A stretch of DNA of 64,000 bases from JAKAIY01 sp963809385 (GCA_963809385.1 CAWEJL010000013.1:103878-167877); one strand, 5' to 3'. Numbered from the stretch's first letter, positions 34,655 to 44,638 are shown. A program made the numbers and translations. The notes: generated by a model not told the origin, from the letters alone.

Positions 34655-36145
34655 CTACAATGGGCGCGTCGCCCTCATCGCGGCGAAACGCCCCGCCGCC
34701 TCGTCCCACGCGGCCCGCTGGCCCGCACGCGGCGTGAATAGCTGCGTTGGCGCGCGCTGAGCGATGGCGCGGATGTCAGCCAGGGTCCGCGCCTCGCCCA
34801 GGCCGGCTAGCTGCATCAGCGTGTTGCCCAGCGCGGTCGCCTCCACCGGCCCCGCGATCACGGGGAGGCCGGTGGCGTCGGCCAGCCACTGGTTCAGCCG
34901 CGTGTTGCGCGACCCACCGCCCAGCACGTGCACGCGGTTGACCGCTCTGCCCGTCAGCGTCTCGAGCTGGCGCAAGACCTCGCCATAGCGCAGGACCAGA
35001 CTCTCCATGATACAGCGTGCGTACTCGGCCGGCGACTGGAGCGGCGCCCGCCCGCGCTCGCGCAGGTAATCGTTGATCGCGTCCGGCATGCGCTCCGGAG
35101 CCAGAAAGCGCGGATCGTCCGGGTCAATCAGCGTGGCGTGCGCCGGAACACCGTCAGTCTCCGCCAGCAACGTATCATAGTCCAGCGCGCCTTGCTCGTG
35201 CGCCCAGTCACGCTGGCACTCCTGCAAGAGCCACAGCCCCATCACATTCTTGAGGAAGCGCGTCGTGCCGAACACGCCGCCCTCGTTCGTCCAGTTCGCG
35301 GCCTGGGCCTCAGGCGTGATGATCGGGCGCGAGACTTCCGCGCCGACCAGCGACCAGGTGCCGGAGCTGATGTACGCCCAGCCATCCTCCCCCGTGGCGG
35401 GCGTGGCGGCGATAGCGGAGCCGGTATCGTGGGTGGCGGGCGCGATCACGCGCGCGGCGCCCAGATCATCACGCCATTCCGGCAGCGTCTCGCCCAACAC
35501 TGTCCCCGGCGCGACGACCGGTGGGAGCATCGCGGTGGGGATGCCCAGCTTGTCGAGGATGTCCGTGGTCCAGTTTCCGGCGACGGGGTCCCAGCATTGG
35601 GTCGTCGTAGCGTTGGTCTGCTCGCTGACCATCTCCCCGCTCAGCCAGCTGTGCAGCAGGTCGGGAACTAGCAGCAGGCGATAGGCCTCGCTCAGCTCGC
35701 CGGGCTGCTGGCGCTCGTGCGCGTAGAGCTGGAAGAGCGTGTTGATGGGCATGAACTGGATGCCCGTGCGCGCGTAGATCGTCTCGCGCGGGACACGGGC
35801 GAAGACCTGCTCCATCACGCCATCGGTGCGATGATCGCGGTAGTGGACGGGCAGCGTGCGCAGCAGCCCGCGCGCGTTCACCAGCCCGTAATCCACGCCC
35901 CACGTGTCCACGCCGATGCTGTCAAGCGCGCCAGCCTCCTGGCGCGCTTTGCGCAGGCCAGTGAGCGTTTCATCCCACAGGCCGAGCAGGTTCCATAAGC
36001 GGCGGCCGCGCACCATTACTGGGCGGTTGGGGAAGCGGCTCACCTCGTCCAGGCTCAGACGCTGGCCGTCGTAGCGCGCCAGCATCACCCGCCCGCTCTC
36101 GGCGCCCAGATCAACCGCCGCTATCGCGCGCCCCCCCGAAGCCAT
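34655..36145 (-). CDS. rhaB: rhamnulokinase
   Basis: 496 residues, FGGY sugar-kinase fold. The N-terminal phosphate-binding segment is AAVDLGAESGRVMLARY; WGVDYGLVNARG and YRDHRTDG contact the sugar; the C-terminal ATP site is VHVLGGGSRNTRLNQWLADA. DLGAESGR is the RhaB-specific version of the motif. It phosphorylates L-rhamnulose to L-rhamnulose-1-phosphate, the substrate of the aldolase encoded just upstream (20 bases). Confidence 0.92.
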   Translation of the reverse strand: MASGGRAIAAVDLGAESGRVMLARYDGQRLSLDEVSRFPNRPVMVRGRRLWNLLGLWDETLTGLRKARQEAGALDSIGVDTWGVDYGLVNARGLLRTLPVHYRDHRTDGVMEQVFARVPRETIYARTGIQFMPINTLFQLYAHERQQPGELSEAYRLLLVPDLLHSWLSGEMVSEQTNATTTQCWDPVAGNWTTDILDKLGIPTAMLPPVVAPGTVLGETLPEWRDDLGAARVIAPATHDTGSAIAATPATGEDGWAYISSGTWSLVGAEVSRPIITPEAQAANWTNEGGVFGTTRFLKNVMGLWLLQECQRDWAHEQGALDYDTLLAETDGVPAHATLIDPDDPRFLAPERMPDAINDYLRERGRAPLQSPAEYARCIMESLVLRYGEVLRQLETLTGRAVNRVHVLGGGSRNTRLNQWLADATGLPVIAGPVEATALGNTLMQLAGLGEARTLADIRAIAQRAPTQLFTPRAGQRAAWDEAAGRFAAMRATRPL

Positions 36146-36165
36146 AGGTCTGCCTTTCCCCTCGC

Positions 36166-38250
36166 CTAGCGCGGATACGCCGCCGCGACGCCGCCATCCA
36201 CGTTGAGGATATTGCCGGTGCTCTTGGCCGAGCGCGCGGGCGACGCGAAGAAAGCGACAGCCTCGGCGATGTCCTCTGGCAGGATGGAAACACCCAGCGT
36301 GGTGCGCTTGCGGTAGACCTCGTCGAGCTGGTCCGGCGCGACGCCGTAGGTGGCCGCGCGCTCTTCCCGCCAGGCGCTATCCCAGATGCGCGACCCGGCG
36401 AGCACGGCATCCGGGTTCACGGTGTTCACGCGGATGCCGAACTGCCCGCCCTCCTCCGCCAGGCAGCGCGCCAGGTGCGCCTCAGCCGCCTTGGCCGTCG
36501 AATAGGCCGCCACGTTCTTGCCAGCCACCAGCGCGTTCTTGCTGGCGACGAACACCAGCTGGCCGCCGCGCGCCTGCTCCTGGAGCAGCCGGAAGCTCTC
36601 GCGCGCCACCAGGAAATAGCCAGTGGCCAGCACGCTCAGGTTCCGGTTCCATTCCGCGATGCTGGTCTCAGTGATCGGCGCGCTGGACGCCAGCCCGGCG
36701 TTGTTGACGATCGTGTCGAGCCCGCCGAAGGCGAGCGCGGCCTGCGCGAACGCCGCGCGCACGCTCGTCTCGTCCGTCACGTCCATGCGGACGGCCACCG
36801 CGCGCCCCGCGCCGAACTGCTGCTCGATCTCGGCGGCTTTGCGCCGCGCGCCCTCCAGATCAATGTCGGCGAGAACGACGTGCGCGCCGTCGCGCGCCAG
36901 CCGGTGGCAGATTGCGGAGCCGATGCCGCCCGCCGCGCCCGTGACCAGCGCGACCTGGCGCGCGAACTCGCGCTCCGGTGGGGCCAGCTTCAGTTTGTAT
37001 TGCTCCAGCGGCCAGTACTCCACCGCGTAGCTCTCGGCGTCGGTCAGCGAGATGAAGCCGCCGCAGGCCTCCGCCCCGCGCATCACGGCGATGGCGCGAT
37101 GATAGAGCTGCGCCGCCACGTCCGCCATCGCGCTGTCCTTGCCCGTCGTGAACATGCCCACGCCGGGGATCAGGATGACGCGCGGGTGCGGGTCGCTGAC
37201 CGCGTCGGCGGCGCGCAGGACCGGCTGCGCCGCGTCGGGATCGAGGTCCTGCCCGGCGTTGGCGTCGAGGTACGCCTGATACCTCGCCACATACGCCGCG
37301 ACGCCTGTACGCAGCGCCGCCTCTAGCGCCGCGCCGTCCTGATCGGGCGCCCAGTCCACCAGCAGCGGCCAGGGTTTGGTATGTACCAGATGGTCAGGGC
37401 AGGCCGCGCCGACCTGCGTGAGTCGCGGCGCGTCAACGCTGCTGGAGAACTCCAGCGCGTCGTCGCTGTCCTCGAAGCGCAGTATCTGCCGCTTCTCACC
37501 GGAGACCAGCCCGCGCAGGGTGGGCGCGATCGCGGCGGCGATCTCCTGGCGCCGCGCGGCCTCAGGCGCCGCGGCGCGCGCGCCACCGAAGATCGCTCGC
37601 CCGGCGACGCGCGCCTCTAGGAACGCGCGCGCCTGCTCGATGGTCTGCACCGTCGCGGCGTAGCACGTCTCGTCGGTCTCGCCCCAGGTGATGAGGCCAT
37701 GCTTGGCCAGGATGACCAGTCGCGCGTCGGGGCGCTCACGGACGGCGAGCGCGACATCCCGCGCCAGCCCAAAGCCAGGGCGGCGGTAGGGTATCCAGAT
37801 CAGCGCGTCGCCGAAACACTCGCGCGCCAGCCGCTCGCCGTCCTGCGCGCAGGCGAAATAGTTCGTCGCATCGGCATGGGTGTGGTCAATATGCGCGAAG
37901 GGCAGGAAGCCGTGCAGCAGCGTCTCGATGGATGGGCGCGGACGGCCAGGATCGAAGAAGCAGCGGGCCAGATAGTCCACCATCTCCGTATCGCTCATGC
38001 GCTCGCGCTCGATCAGCGGGGTGATGTCGTCGAGGTAGAGTCCCGTGAACGATTTGTCCGTCACGGTGGCCAGGTCCGAGCCTGACCCCTTCACCCACAG
38101 GACGCGCGCGCGCCTGCCGCGAAAATCCGTCTCATCCGACTTGGCGCTCGTATTGCCGCCGCCCCAGTTGCAGACCGTCCGGTCCACTCCAAGGCGGCGC
38201 GAACGCGCGACCAGCTGGTCTAACGTCGAGAGAGCTGTGCTACCGCTCAT
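36166..38250 (-). CDS. rhaEW: bifunctional rhamnulose-1-phosphate aldolase / L-lactaldehyde dehydrogenase (SDR)
   Basis: 694 residues. Residues ~1-400 are a class II aldolase domain with Zn-binding AHIDHTHAD and LAKHGLITWG. Residues ~425-694 are a short-chain dehydrogenase with Rossmann motif LVTGAAGGIGSAIC, NNAG, catalytic Tyr/Lys in YSTAKAA and closing GNILNVDGG. The aldolase gives dihydroxyacetone phosphate and L-lactaldehyde; the SDR half oxidises lactaldehyde to L-lactate with NAD+. Linking this to lutABC in the same operon makes chemical sense. The same fusion is known from Bacillus and other Chloroflexi. Confidence 0.92.
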   Translation of the reverse strand: MSGSTALSTLDQLVARSRRLGVDRTVCNWGGGNTSAKSDETDFRGRRARVLWVKGSGSDLATVTDKSFTGLYLDDITPLIERERMSDTEMVDYLARCFFDPGRPRPSIETLLHGFLPFAHIDHTHADATNYFACAQDGERLARECFGDALIWIPYRRPGFGLARDVALAVRERPDARLVILAKHGLITWGETDETCYAATVQTIEQARAFLEARVAGRAIFGGARAAAPEAARRQEIAAAIAPTLRGLVSGEKRQILRFEDSDDALEFSSSVDAPRLTQVGAACPDHLVHTKPWPLLVDWAPDQDGAALEAALRTGVAAYVARYQAYLDANAGQDLDPDAAQPVLRAADAVSDPHPRVILIPGVGMFTTGKDSAMADVAAQLYHRAIAVMRGAEACGGFISLTDAESYAVEYWPLEQYKLKLAPPEREFARQVALVTGAAGGIGSAICHRLARDGAHVVLADIDLEGARRKAAEIEQQFGAGRAVAVRMDVTDETSVRAAFAQAALAFGGLDTIVNNAGLASSAPITETSIAEWNRNLSVLATGYFLVARESFRLLQEQARGGQLVFVASKNALVAGKNVAAYSTAKAAEAHLARCLAEEGGQFGIRVNTVNPDAVLAGSRIWDSAWREERAATYGVAPDQLDEVYRKRTTLGVSILPEDIAEAVAFFASPARSAKSTGNILNVDGGVAAAYPR

Positions 38251-38265
38251 AAAACCAGGCTTCTT

Positions 38266-38580
38266 TCAATCCAGATGGAACGCTTCAGGCAGTAGCGATG
38301 GGAAATCCGTCGCTGGATCAACCTCACGGATGAGGATGTCGCTCATGTGCGCTTCCCACTGGGCGGCCACCTCGCTCTCCGCCAGGTAGGCGCGATAGCG
38401 ATCGAGGTCGTCCACCTCCAGGTACGCGAAGAGTTGCAGGCCGTCGCGGAAGATGGAGTAGTTGTGGCAGCCCGCCGCTCGCAGCTCGGCCAGCATCTCT
38501 GGCCAGACCCGCTGATGGCGGCGCTGATACTCCTCCTCCGTCCCTGGCCGGATGCGCATCAGAAACGCGATACGCCGCAT
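38266..38580 (-). CDS. rhaM: L-rhamnose mutarotase
   Basis: 104 residues, full family length. MRRIAFLMRIRPGTEEEYQR, HQRVWPEMLAEL (catalytic His/Trp segment) and the conserved end MSDILIREVDPATDFPSLL are diagnostic. It speeds interconversion of alpha- and beta-L-rhamnopyranose, supplying the anomer used by the isomerase. Lies 15 bases after the aldolase start in operon order, directly before rhaEW. Confidence 0.95.
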   Translation of the reverse strand: MRRIAFLMRIRPGTEEEYQRRHQRVWPEMLAELRAAGCHNYSIFRDGLQLFAYLEVDDLDRYRAYLAESEVAAQWEAHMSDILIREVDPATDFPSLLPEAFHLD

Positions 38581-38603
38581 CCCGTATCCTCCTTTGGCTC
38601 CCC

Positions 38604-39833
38604 TTACGCGCCGGGATAGCCCGAGCTAACCGCCGCCACGGCACGCTCGCGCGCTACCTGTTCGGCGTAGCCGCTGCCGCGCAGCGCCGCGATGGGGTCG
38701 GGATCCAGCCCCTGGCGGGTCCGAACTTCCGCAAGCAGCGGACGCACATCCGTCTCATAGGCGGCCTGTAGCTCGCGGAAACCCGCCAGCGTGTCACCAG
38801 CCTCCTGGGCGTGGCGCAGGGCCGCGCGGTCAACGAGCAGCGACTTGGCGTAGGCGAGCTGGATGTTGATCACGCTCTGGACCATCGCCTCGATCTTGGG
38901 CTCGATATTGTGCGACTGGTCAATCATGTAGGCGACGCGCCCGGCGTTGGCGGCGCCGTCCGCGGCGGCGCCAGCGATCTCATTGAAGATACAGAACAGC
39001 TCGAACGGATTGAGTGACCCGACGATCAGATCATCGTCGGCGTACTTGCGATCATTGAAATGGAACCCGCCGAGCCGCTCCTCGTCGAGAAGCTGCGCGA
39101 CGATCTGCGGGATGTTCGTTCCCTGCGGATGGTGGCCAGTATCCACCAGCACCTGCGCCTGTGGCCCAAGCTTGGTCGCCATCAGCAGCGAGGTCCCCCA
39201 ATCGGGAAGATCAGTAGAATAGAAGGCAGGCTCGAAGAATTTGTATTCGATCAGTAGCCGCATTCCCGGAGGCAGGTCAGCGTAGATCGTCTGGAGCGAC
39301 TCGATCAGGCGGTGGCGGCGGCCCCGCAGATCGTCCTGGCCTGGGTAGTTGGTGCCATCGGCCAGCCAGAGGCTGATGATGTCCGAGCCGGTGGTCTGGG
39401 CGATGTCAATGCACTCACGAACGTGCTCAACCGCCCGGAGCCGGATAGCGGCGTTTGGGTGAGCGAGGCTGCCCAGCTTGTACTCGTCATCCTGGAAGAG
39501 ATTAGGGTTGATCGCGCCGATGCGCACGCCCAGGCTCTCCGCCTCTTGCCGGGTGGCGGCCCAATCGTCTGTTTTGTCCCAGGGAATGTGGAGCGCCACG
39601 GTGGGGCAAGCTCCCGTGACGCGGTGGACCATCGCGGCGTCCGCCAGTTTTTCGCGCAGATTGCGCGCCGCTCCTGGCCAGGAAAAAACCTTGAACCGCG
39701 TACCGGAGTTACCATAGCCCCAGGACGGGGTCTCAATCGCGAAGGACTGGATGCGAAGAATGATGTCATCCATGTCCATCTGACGGCGATCCAGTGTGGC
39801 GCGTAGCGCGGCCACCGCGCTCTCAGGATTCAC
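38604..39833 (-). CDS. rhaI: L-rhamnose isomerase (RhaI type)
   Basis: 409 residues from GTG 39833 (GGAG upstream); a longer frame is open but lacks family resemblance. TIM-barrel xylose-isomerase-like fold with metal and substrate residues in VALHIPWDKTDDWA, LWLADGTNYPGQDDLRGR, LLIEYKFFEPAFYSTD, VLVDTGHHPQGTNIP and GFHFNDRKYADDD. Converts L-rhamnose to L-rhamnulose. This is the alternative (Pseudomonas stutzeri/Bacillus-like) isomerase, not E. coli RhaA. Confidence 0.9.
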   Translation of the reverse strand: MNPESAVAALRATLDRRQMDMDDIILRIQSFAIETPSWGYGNSGTRFKVFSWPGAARNLREKLADAAMVHRVTGACPTVALHIPWDKTDDWAATRQEAESLGVRIGAINPNLFQDDEYKLGSLAHPNAAIRLRAVEHVRECIDIAQTTGSDIISLWLADGTNYPGQDDLRGRRHRLIESLQTIYADLPPGMRLLIEYKFFEPAFYSTDLPDWGTSLLMATKLGPQAQVLVDTGHHPQGTNIPQIVAQLLDEERLGGFHFNDRKYADDDLIVGSLNPFELFCIFNEIAGAAADGAANAGRVAYMIDQSHNIEPKIEAMVQSVINIQLAYAKSLLVDRAALRHAQEAGDTLAGFRELQAAYETDVRPLLAEVRTRQGLDPDPIAALRGSGYAEQVARERAVAAVSSGYPGA

Positions 39834-39930
39834 GATGCGTCTCCATTGCTGGCGCCTTAGCGCGGCGTGGCCGGGGAGATGGCCGGGGGAATCGCGCTGG
39901 CCATCTCCCAGACCGGCGATGGTCGGAAGG

Positions 39931-40947
39931 CTAGAAGTTGAACTGGTCAATATTGCTGGCGTTGAAGACGAAGGGCTTGCCCAGCAAGACCTCGCCATTG
40001 GGGCCAACGGTGAAGGAGCCGAGTGACCCCGCCGTGAAGGTGTCGCCCTGCTTGCCCGTGATCTTGCCCTGAACCAGCGCGGCGGCCGCGTAGTACGCGA
40101 CGTAGCCGAGGTCGTTCACGTTCCACAGCTCGAACGCCGTCACCGTGCCGTCTTTGACGAACTGGCGCATCTGGTTTGGCGTCCCCAGACCCGTCAGCAT
40201 CACCTTACCTGACAGGTGGTTGCTGCTCAGGTAGCGCGCGGCGGCGGAGATACCGACCGTTGTCGGCGAGATGATGCCCTTGAGGTTCGGGTAGGACTGG
40301 AGCAGTTGCTGGGTCAGGTTGTAGCTGGTGGCGTCGTCATCGTTGCCATACACGACGGTGACCAGCTTCATGTTCGCGAACTGCGGCTTCGCCAGCTCCT
40401 GCTTCATGTACCCGATCCAGGTGTTCTGGTTCGCCGCTGTGGCCGCCGCGGACAGGATGGCGATCTCACCCGTGTAGTTGATCTCTTTGCCCAGCAGGTC
40501 AACCTCGGTGGTGCCGAGGTCCTGAGCATTGGCCTGGTTGATGAAGATCTGGCGCGCGTCGGGCTCCACGTCCGCGTCATACGACACGACCTTGATGCCC
40601 GCCGCCATCGCCTGCTTCAGCGCCGGAGCGACCGCGCTCGGATCATCGCCCGAGATGCAGATCGCGCTGACATGCTGCTGCGTGAGTGTCTGGATATACG
40701 GCACCTGAGCGGCGGCGTTCGCGCTCGACGGGCCGACCTGCGTGAAGGTTCCACCCAGCTCCTGGGCCGCCTTCTTGCCGCCAGCCGCGGCGGTATCGAA
40801 GTAGGGATTGTTGATCTGCTTGGGCAGGAAAGCGACGCTGAGCTTGGTGGATGAGCCGCTACTGCCCGTCGTTGTGCCGCAAGCAGCCAGGAGCAGGACC
40901 GCCATTGTGGCGACAATGCTCACAATTGTGCGTGACCAGTGTTTCAC
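39931..40947 (-). CDS. rhaS: rhamnose ABC transporter substrate-binding lipoprotein
   Basis: 338 residues with lipobox LLLAA-Cys23. Periplasmic-binding protein type 1 fold: LSVAFLPKQINNPYFDTAAA, VSAICISGDDPSAVAPAL, VVSYDADVEPDARQIFINQA and MLTGLGTPNQMRQFVKDGTV. The Asp-rich hinge and the PNPMR-like motif match RhaS/LsrB-type proteins. Anchored outside the membrane, it delivers L-rhamnose to RhaPQ. Followed 97 bases later by rhaI. Confidence 0.9.
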   Translation of the reverse strand: MKHWSRTIVSIVATMAVLLLAACGTTTGSSGSSTKLSVAFLPKQINNPYFDTAAAGGKKAAQELGGTFTQVGPSSANAAAQVPYIQTLTQQHVSAICISGDDPSAVAPALKQAMAAGIKVVSYDADVEPDARQIFINQANAQDLGTTEVDLLGKEINYTGEIAILSAAATAANQNTWIGYMKQELAKPQFANMKLVTVVYGNDDDATSYNLTQQLLQSYPNLKGIISPTTVGISAAARYLSSNHLSGKVMLTGLGTPNQMRQFVKDGTVTAFELWNVNDLGYVAYYAAAALVQGKITGKQGDTFTAGSLGSFTVGPNGEVLLGKPFVFNASNIDQFNF

Positions 40948-40970
40948 GAGTATCCCCTTCGTAACTGTGA

Positions 40971-41981
40971 TTACGCCTGTCCAGAAACGGTCCGGCGTCG
41001 CCGGAGCCAGGCGTCTTGTAGGCGCTTGACCGTAAGCGGGCCAAGCACGGACACAATGAGGAGCACGCCCACGAGGATGCTCTGCACCTGGTCGGGATAG
41101 TTCGCGAGCGCGAATGAGTCACGTAGCGCCGCTACCGTAAAGAGCGCCAGTAAGACGCCGAGCAGCGAGCCGCGTCCGCCGAAGATATCCACCCCACCAA
41201 GCAGCACTACGGTGATCACGTCCAGTTCGAATCCCATCGCATTGTCAGCGCGCGAGGTGGCGAACCGGGCGGTAAAAATGATGCCCGCAAGCGCTGCGAC
41301 CAGGCCCGATACCACAAACAGGATCAGCTTGATACGGGCAACCGGTATGCCCGAGAATCGCGCCGCCTCTTTGTTGTTCCCGATGGCGAAGATTTGACGC
41401 CCCACCCAGCTGCCATGGAGCGCCACACCGACGACCACCGCCAGAGCGACGAAGATAAGAAAGGTCCAGGGAACAAGCGTGCCAGTGATAAAGCCAAAAC
41501 CGAAATTGGTAAAGGCGTTCGGGTAATCGCTTATTCCCCGTTCACCAAGGACGATATAGGCGGCTCCCCGGAAGAGCGCCAGTGTCCCTAGCGTCACAAC
41601 AAGAGAAGGAAGGCCGAGGCGCGTCACCAGCAGGCCATTGAAAAGACCCGCCAGCCCGCCTGAGATCAGCGCGGCCAGCATCGCCAGCCACAACGGCCAG
41701 CCCGCGGCGAATGTGGCGCCGAGTATGGCGCTGGAAAGGCCCAGAATCGAGGCGACCGACAGGTCAATCTCGCCAGCGATGATGATGAGCATCATCGCCA
41801 GGACCATGATGGACTTCTCGCTAAAGTTGCTGAACATCAACGAGAAGCTCGAGGCATTCATGAAATAGGGTGATTGGTTCGCCCCGTTGATTAGCACGCC
41901 CACGAGCAGCGCCACGAGCAGCATTTCCCAGGCGGACAGACGCTTGAGCAGCGATTGGGTCAGCGATCGGATGCGCGTCAT
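40971..41981 (-). CDS. rhaQ: rhamnose ABC transporter permease
   Basis: 336 residues, 8-10 membrane helices, BPD_transp_2 family. Landmarks are MLIIIAGEIDLSVASILGLS, LVVTLGTLALFRGAAYIVLG and DVITVVLLGGVDIFGGRGSL. Forms the heteromeric channel with RhaP. Its ATG overlaps the rhaP stop by 4 bases. Which permease is P and which Q is by gene order convention. Confidence 0.88.
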   Translation of the reverse strand: MTRIRSLTQSLLKRLSAWEMLLVALLVGVLINGANQSPYFMNASSFSLMFSNFSEKSIMVLAMMLIIIAGEIDLSVASILGLSSAILGATFAAGWPLWLAMLAALISGGLAGLFNGLLVTRLGLPSLVVTLGTLALFRGAAYIVLGERGISDYPNAFTNFGFGFITGTLVPWTFLIFVALAVVVGVALHGSWVGRQIFAIGNNKEAARFSGIPVARIKLILFVVSGLVAALAGIIFTARFATSRADNAMGFELDVITVVLLGGVDIFGGRGSLLGVLLALFTVAALRDSFALANYPDQVQSILVGVLLIVSVLGPLTVKRLQDAWLRRRRTVSGQA

Positions 41982-43024
41982 TCTCTTGCCCTCCGCGCCA
42001 CGAGCAGGCGCTGCACCTGTCGGGTGACCAGCGCATCGAGTGTGACGGCAATCAGGATCGCGGCGCCGTAGATAGCCTGGAGCCAGAACTGGTCCACCCG
42101 CAGGATTCCCAGCGCGTTCTGGATCGTGCCCAGCACGATCGCGCCGAGCATCGCTCCCAGCATGGTGCCTGAGCCGCCGAAGATGTTGACCCCGCCGACA
42201 ACGACCGCCGCGATGACGAGCAGCTCCAGGCCTGTGGCCGCGCCGGAGTCAATCGTGGCGAAGTAGGACGCCCACAGCACTCCGGCGAATCCGCTCAAGG
42301 CGCCTGTTATCAGGAAGGCGCTGAAGACCAGCCGCGATTTGTGGATGCCGATAATCTGCGCCGCGTCTGGATTACTGCCGATGGCGTAGAGTTGCCGCCC
42401 CTGGCGGGAGTAGCGCAGCAGGTAGCCCGCGATGAGCGCGATGAGCGCCGCGATGACGACCAGCAGGGGAATCCCGAAGACGTATGCGCCCGCAATATCC
42501 AGGAAACTAGTGGGCACCTGATACGCGCTGACCTCGTTGCCCCCGGTGATGGTGAAATCCAGGCCGCGATAGATGTAGAGCGTGCCGAGCGTGACCACAA
42601 TCGCGGGGATGCCCGCGTACGCGACCAGCAGCCCGTTGATAGCGCCCAGTAGCGCGCCAAGAGCGCAGCCGAACAGAAACACCAGAATCAGATTGAGATC
42701 GTTGTGGTCTTTCAGCAGATTGGCGCTCGCGAAGGCAGTCAGCCCGACGATCGAGCCGACGGACAAATCCACGTTGCGCGTCAGGATGACCAGCGTCTCG
42801 CCAACGGCCACGATCGCGATGATGGCGACCGACTGCAGGATGTGCCCGAAATTGTCGAGTTGCAGGAACCGCGGCTGCTGGATACCGACGAAGGCGATGA
42901 TGGCCACCAGCACGACCACCAGCCCGACCTCGCGCGCCTGCGCGACACGCGCGACGAACGAGCTGAGCGCGCGCGAAGAGGCCGCCGCCGGCGCCTGGGC
43001 GCCCGTCGTGGTATCAGCTCGCAT
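41978..43024 (-). CDS. rhaP: rhamnose ABC transporter permease
   Basis: 348 residues, same family as the next gene: VILTRNVDLSVGSIVGLTAF, IPAIVVTLGTLYIYRGLDFT and LELLVIAAVVVGGVNIFGGS. Overlaps the end of the ATPase gene by 11 bases. The N-terminal ~20 residues are cytoplasmic and Ala-rich. Confidence 0.88.
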   Translation of the reverse strand: MRADTTTGAQAPAAASSRALSSFVARVAQAREVGLVVVLVAIIAFVGIQQPRFLQLDNFGHILQSVAIIAIVAVGETLVILTRNVDLSVGSIVGLTAFASANLLKDHNDLNLILVFLFGCALGALLGAINGLLVAYAGIPAIVVTLGTLYIYRGLDFTITGGNEVSAYQVPTSFLDIAGAYVFGIPLLVVIAALIALIAGYLLRYSRQGRQLYAIGSNPDAAQIIGIHKSRLVFSAFLITGALSGFAGVLWASYFATIDSGAATGLELLVIAAVVVGGVNIFGGSGTMLGAMLGAIVLGTIQNALGILRVDQFWLQAIYGAAILIAVTLDALVTRQVQRLLVARRARE

Positions 43025-44525
43025 GTGTCACCTGCCCCATCGCCGCGAACATCACGCGCTCCTGGTCGGCCTCGCTCCGGTTGAATTCACCCGTGATGCG
43101 TCCTTCATGCATCACCAGGATGCGGTCGGACATCGCGAGCACTTCAGGCAGCTCGCTTGAGATCATGATGATGGCCATCCCTTCGCTCGCCAGCTGCGAG
43201 ATCAGGCGGTGCACCTCGGCCTTCGCGCCGATATCAACGCCGCGCGTCGGCTCATCGAGAATCAGGACCCGTGGTTTGGTCGCCAGCCATTTGGCGATTA
43301 CGACCTTCTGCTGATTGCCGCCGGAAAGCGATTGCGCGAGCTGCTCGATGCCGGTGGCGTGGATTTGCAGACGCTGGAAATAGTCAGTAGCGATAGTGCG
43401 CTCGCGCCGCCGGTCAATGATTCCCAACCAGTTGGAGATGGCGCGCAGGATTGGGAGCGTGACGTTGGACGCGATGGGAAACTCACGCACCAGCCCGTGC
43501 TGGTAGCGGTCCTCCGGGACGTAGGCGATGCCGTGACGCATGGCCGCCGTGGGTGAGGAGAAGCTGACCGTCTTGCCATCGAGCAGGATAGTCCCCCCCT
43601 CTGGCCGCGTGATGCCAAAGATCGCCCGCGCCACCTCGGTGCGCCCAGCGCCTACCAGCCCGGCGAACCCGAGAATCTCACCCTGATGCGCCTGGAAGCT
43701 GACATCGCGGAACTCGCCCGCGCGCGTCAAATTCCGGACATCCAACACCACTGGCCCGATGACCGCCTCCTGCTTGGGGAAGAGCGCGCTCATCTCACGA
43801 CCGACCATCGCGCTGATCGTCTCCGCCTGCGTCAGTTCACTGGCCGGCTTGGTCAGGATGTGCGCGCCGTCCCGTAAGACGGTCACGCGGTCCGCGATGC
43901 CGAAAATCTCCTCGAAGCGGTGGCTAATGAAGAGAATCGCCACGCCCTGCGCGCGCAGCTGCCGCACGATGCCAAAGAGGTCCTCGACCTCGCGGGCCGA
44001 GAGCGCGGCTGTCGGCTCGTCCATCACCAGCAAGCGCGTTTGCATCGAGAGCGCCTTGGCGATCTCGATCAGCTGCTGATCGGCGATAGAGAGGCTATTG
44101 ACGGGTGTGCGCGCGTCGAAGTGGGCGTCCAGCCGGCGCAGCAGCGCGTTGACTTCGCGGTACATCAGCCCCCAATCAACACGCCCGAGCGCGCCAAGCG
44201 GCTGACGTCCCATATAGATGTTCTCGGCGACGTCGAGGTCGGGGAACAGTGAAGGTTGCTGGTGGATAACCGCGAAGCCGAGGCGCTGCGCCTGCGAGGG
44301 ATCATGCAGCGTGACTGGCTCGCCCGCGAGCAAAACGCCCCCGCTGTCGGGCGCATGCACGCCCGCGAGGATTTTTACCAGGGTGCTTTTGCCGGCGCCA
44401 TTCTCACCCACCAGGGCGTGTACTTCGCCCGCGTAGAGCGAGAGCGACACGTGGCGCAGCACTTCGACATCACCGAAGCGCTTGGTAATGTCGCGGAGCT
44501 CGACGAGGGGCGGGGCGGGCGGCAT
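43014..44525 (-). CDS. rhaT: rhamnose ABC transporter ATPase (two nucleotide-binding domains)
   Basis: 503 residues with two ABC domains as in all monosaccharide importers of the CUT2 family. Domain 1 has Walker A GENGAGKSTLVKIL, an altered signature (LSIADQQLIEIAKAL) and LLVMDEPTAALS. Domain 2 has the degenerate Walker A LVGAGRTEVARAIF, signature LSGGNQQKVVIAKWL and LILDEPTRGVDIGAK. First gene of the long rha/lut operon, about 50 bases downstream of the nearer LacI operator. Powers L-rhamnose import through RhaPQ. Confidence 0.9.
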   Translation of the reverse strand: MPPAPPLVELRDITKRFGDVEVLRHVSLSLYAGEVHALVGENGAGKSTLVKILAGVHAPDSGGVLLAGEPVTLHDPSQAQRLGFAVIHQQPSLFPDLDVAENIYMGRQPLGALGRVDWGLMYREVNALLRRLDAHFDARTPVNSLSIADQQLIEIAKALSMQTRLLVMDEPTAALSAREVEDLFGIVRQLRAQGVAILFISHRFEEIFGIADRVTVLRDGAHILTKPASELTQAETISAMVGREMSALFPKQEAVIGPVVLDVRNLTRAGEFRDVSFQAHQGEILGFAGLVGAGRTEVARAIFGITRPEGGTILLDGKTVSFSSPTAAMRHGIAYVPEDRYQHGLVREFPIASNVTLPILRAISNWLGIIDRRRERTIATDYFQRLQIHATGIEQLAQSLSGGNQQKVVIAKWLATKPRVLILDEPTRGVDIGAKAEVHRLISQLASEGMAIIMISSELPEVLAMSDRILVMHEGRITGEFNRSEADQERVMFAAMGQVTHAS

Positions 44526-44575
44526 TGCCCTTCTCCTTCACGATCGGCGCTACACAGAGCGTCGAGGACAGGAAT

Positions 44576-44587
44576 TGAAACGTTTCA
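44576..44587. promoter_or_regulatory. LacI-type operator O2
   Basis: Perfect 12-base palindrome TGAAACGTTTCA in the leader before rhaT, identical to the copy at 44617-44628. Centre-to-centre distance is 41 bases, about four helical turns, so two repressor dimers would sit on the same face. Confidence 0.85.
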
Positions 44588-44616
44588 CCCCAGAACGGCA
44601 CGCGCGCGCTTGAAAT

Positions 44617-44628
44617 TGAAACGTTTCA
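44617..44628. promoter_or_regulatory. LacI-type operator O1 at the transcription start
   Basis: TGAAACGTTTCA, identical to O2 and also preceded by AAT. It lies just downstream of the -10 box of the rha promoter, so binding would block RNA polymerase. Confidence 0.88.
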
Positions 44629-44638
44629 TGTGAGCACA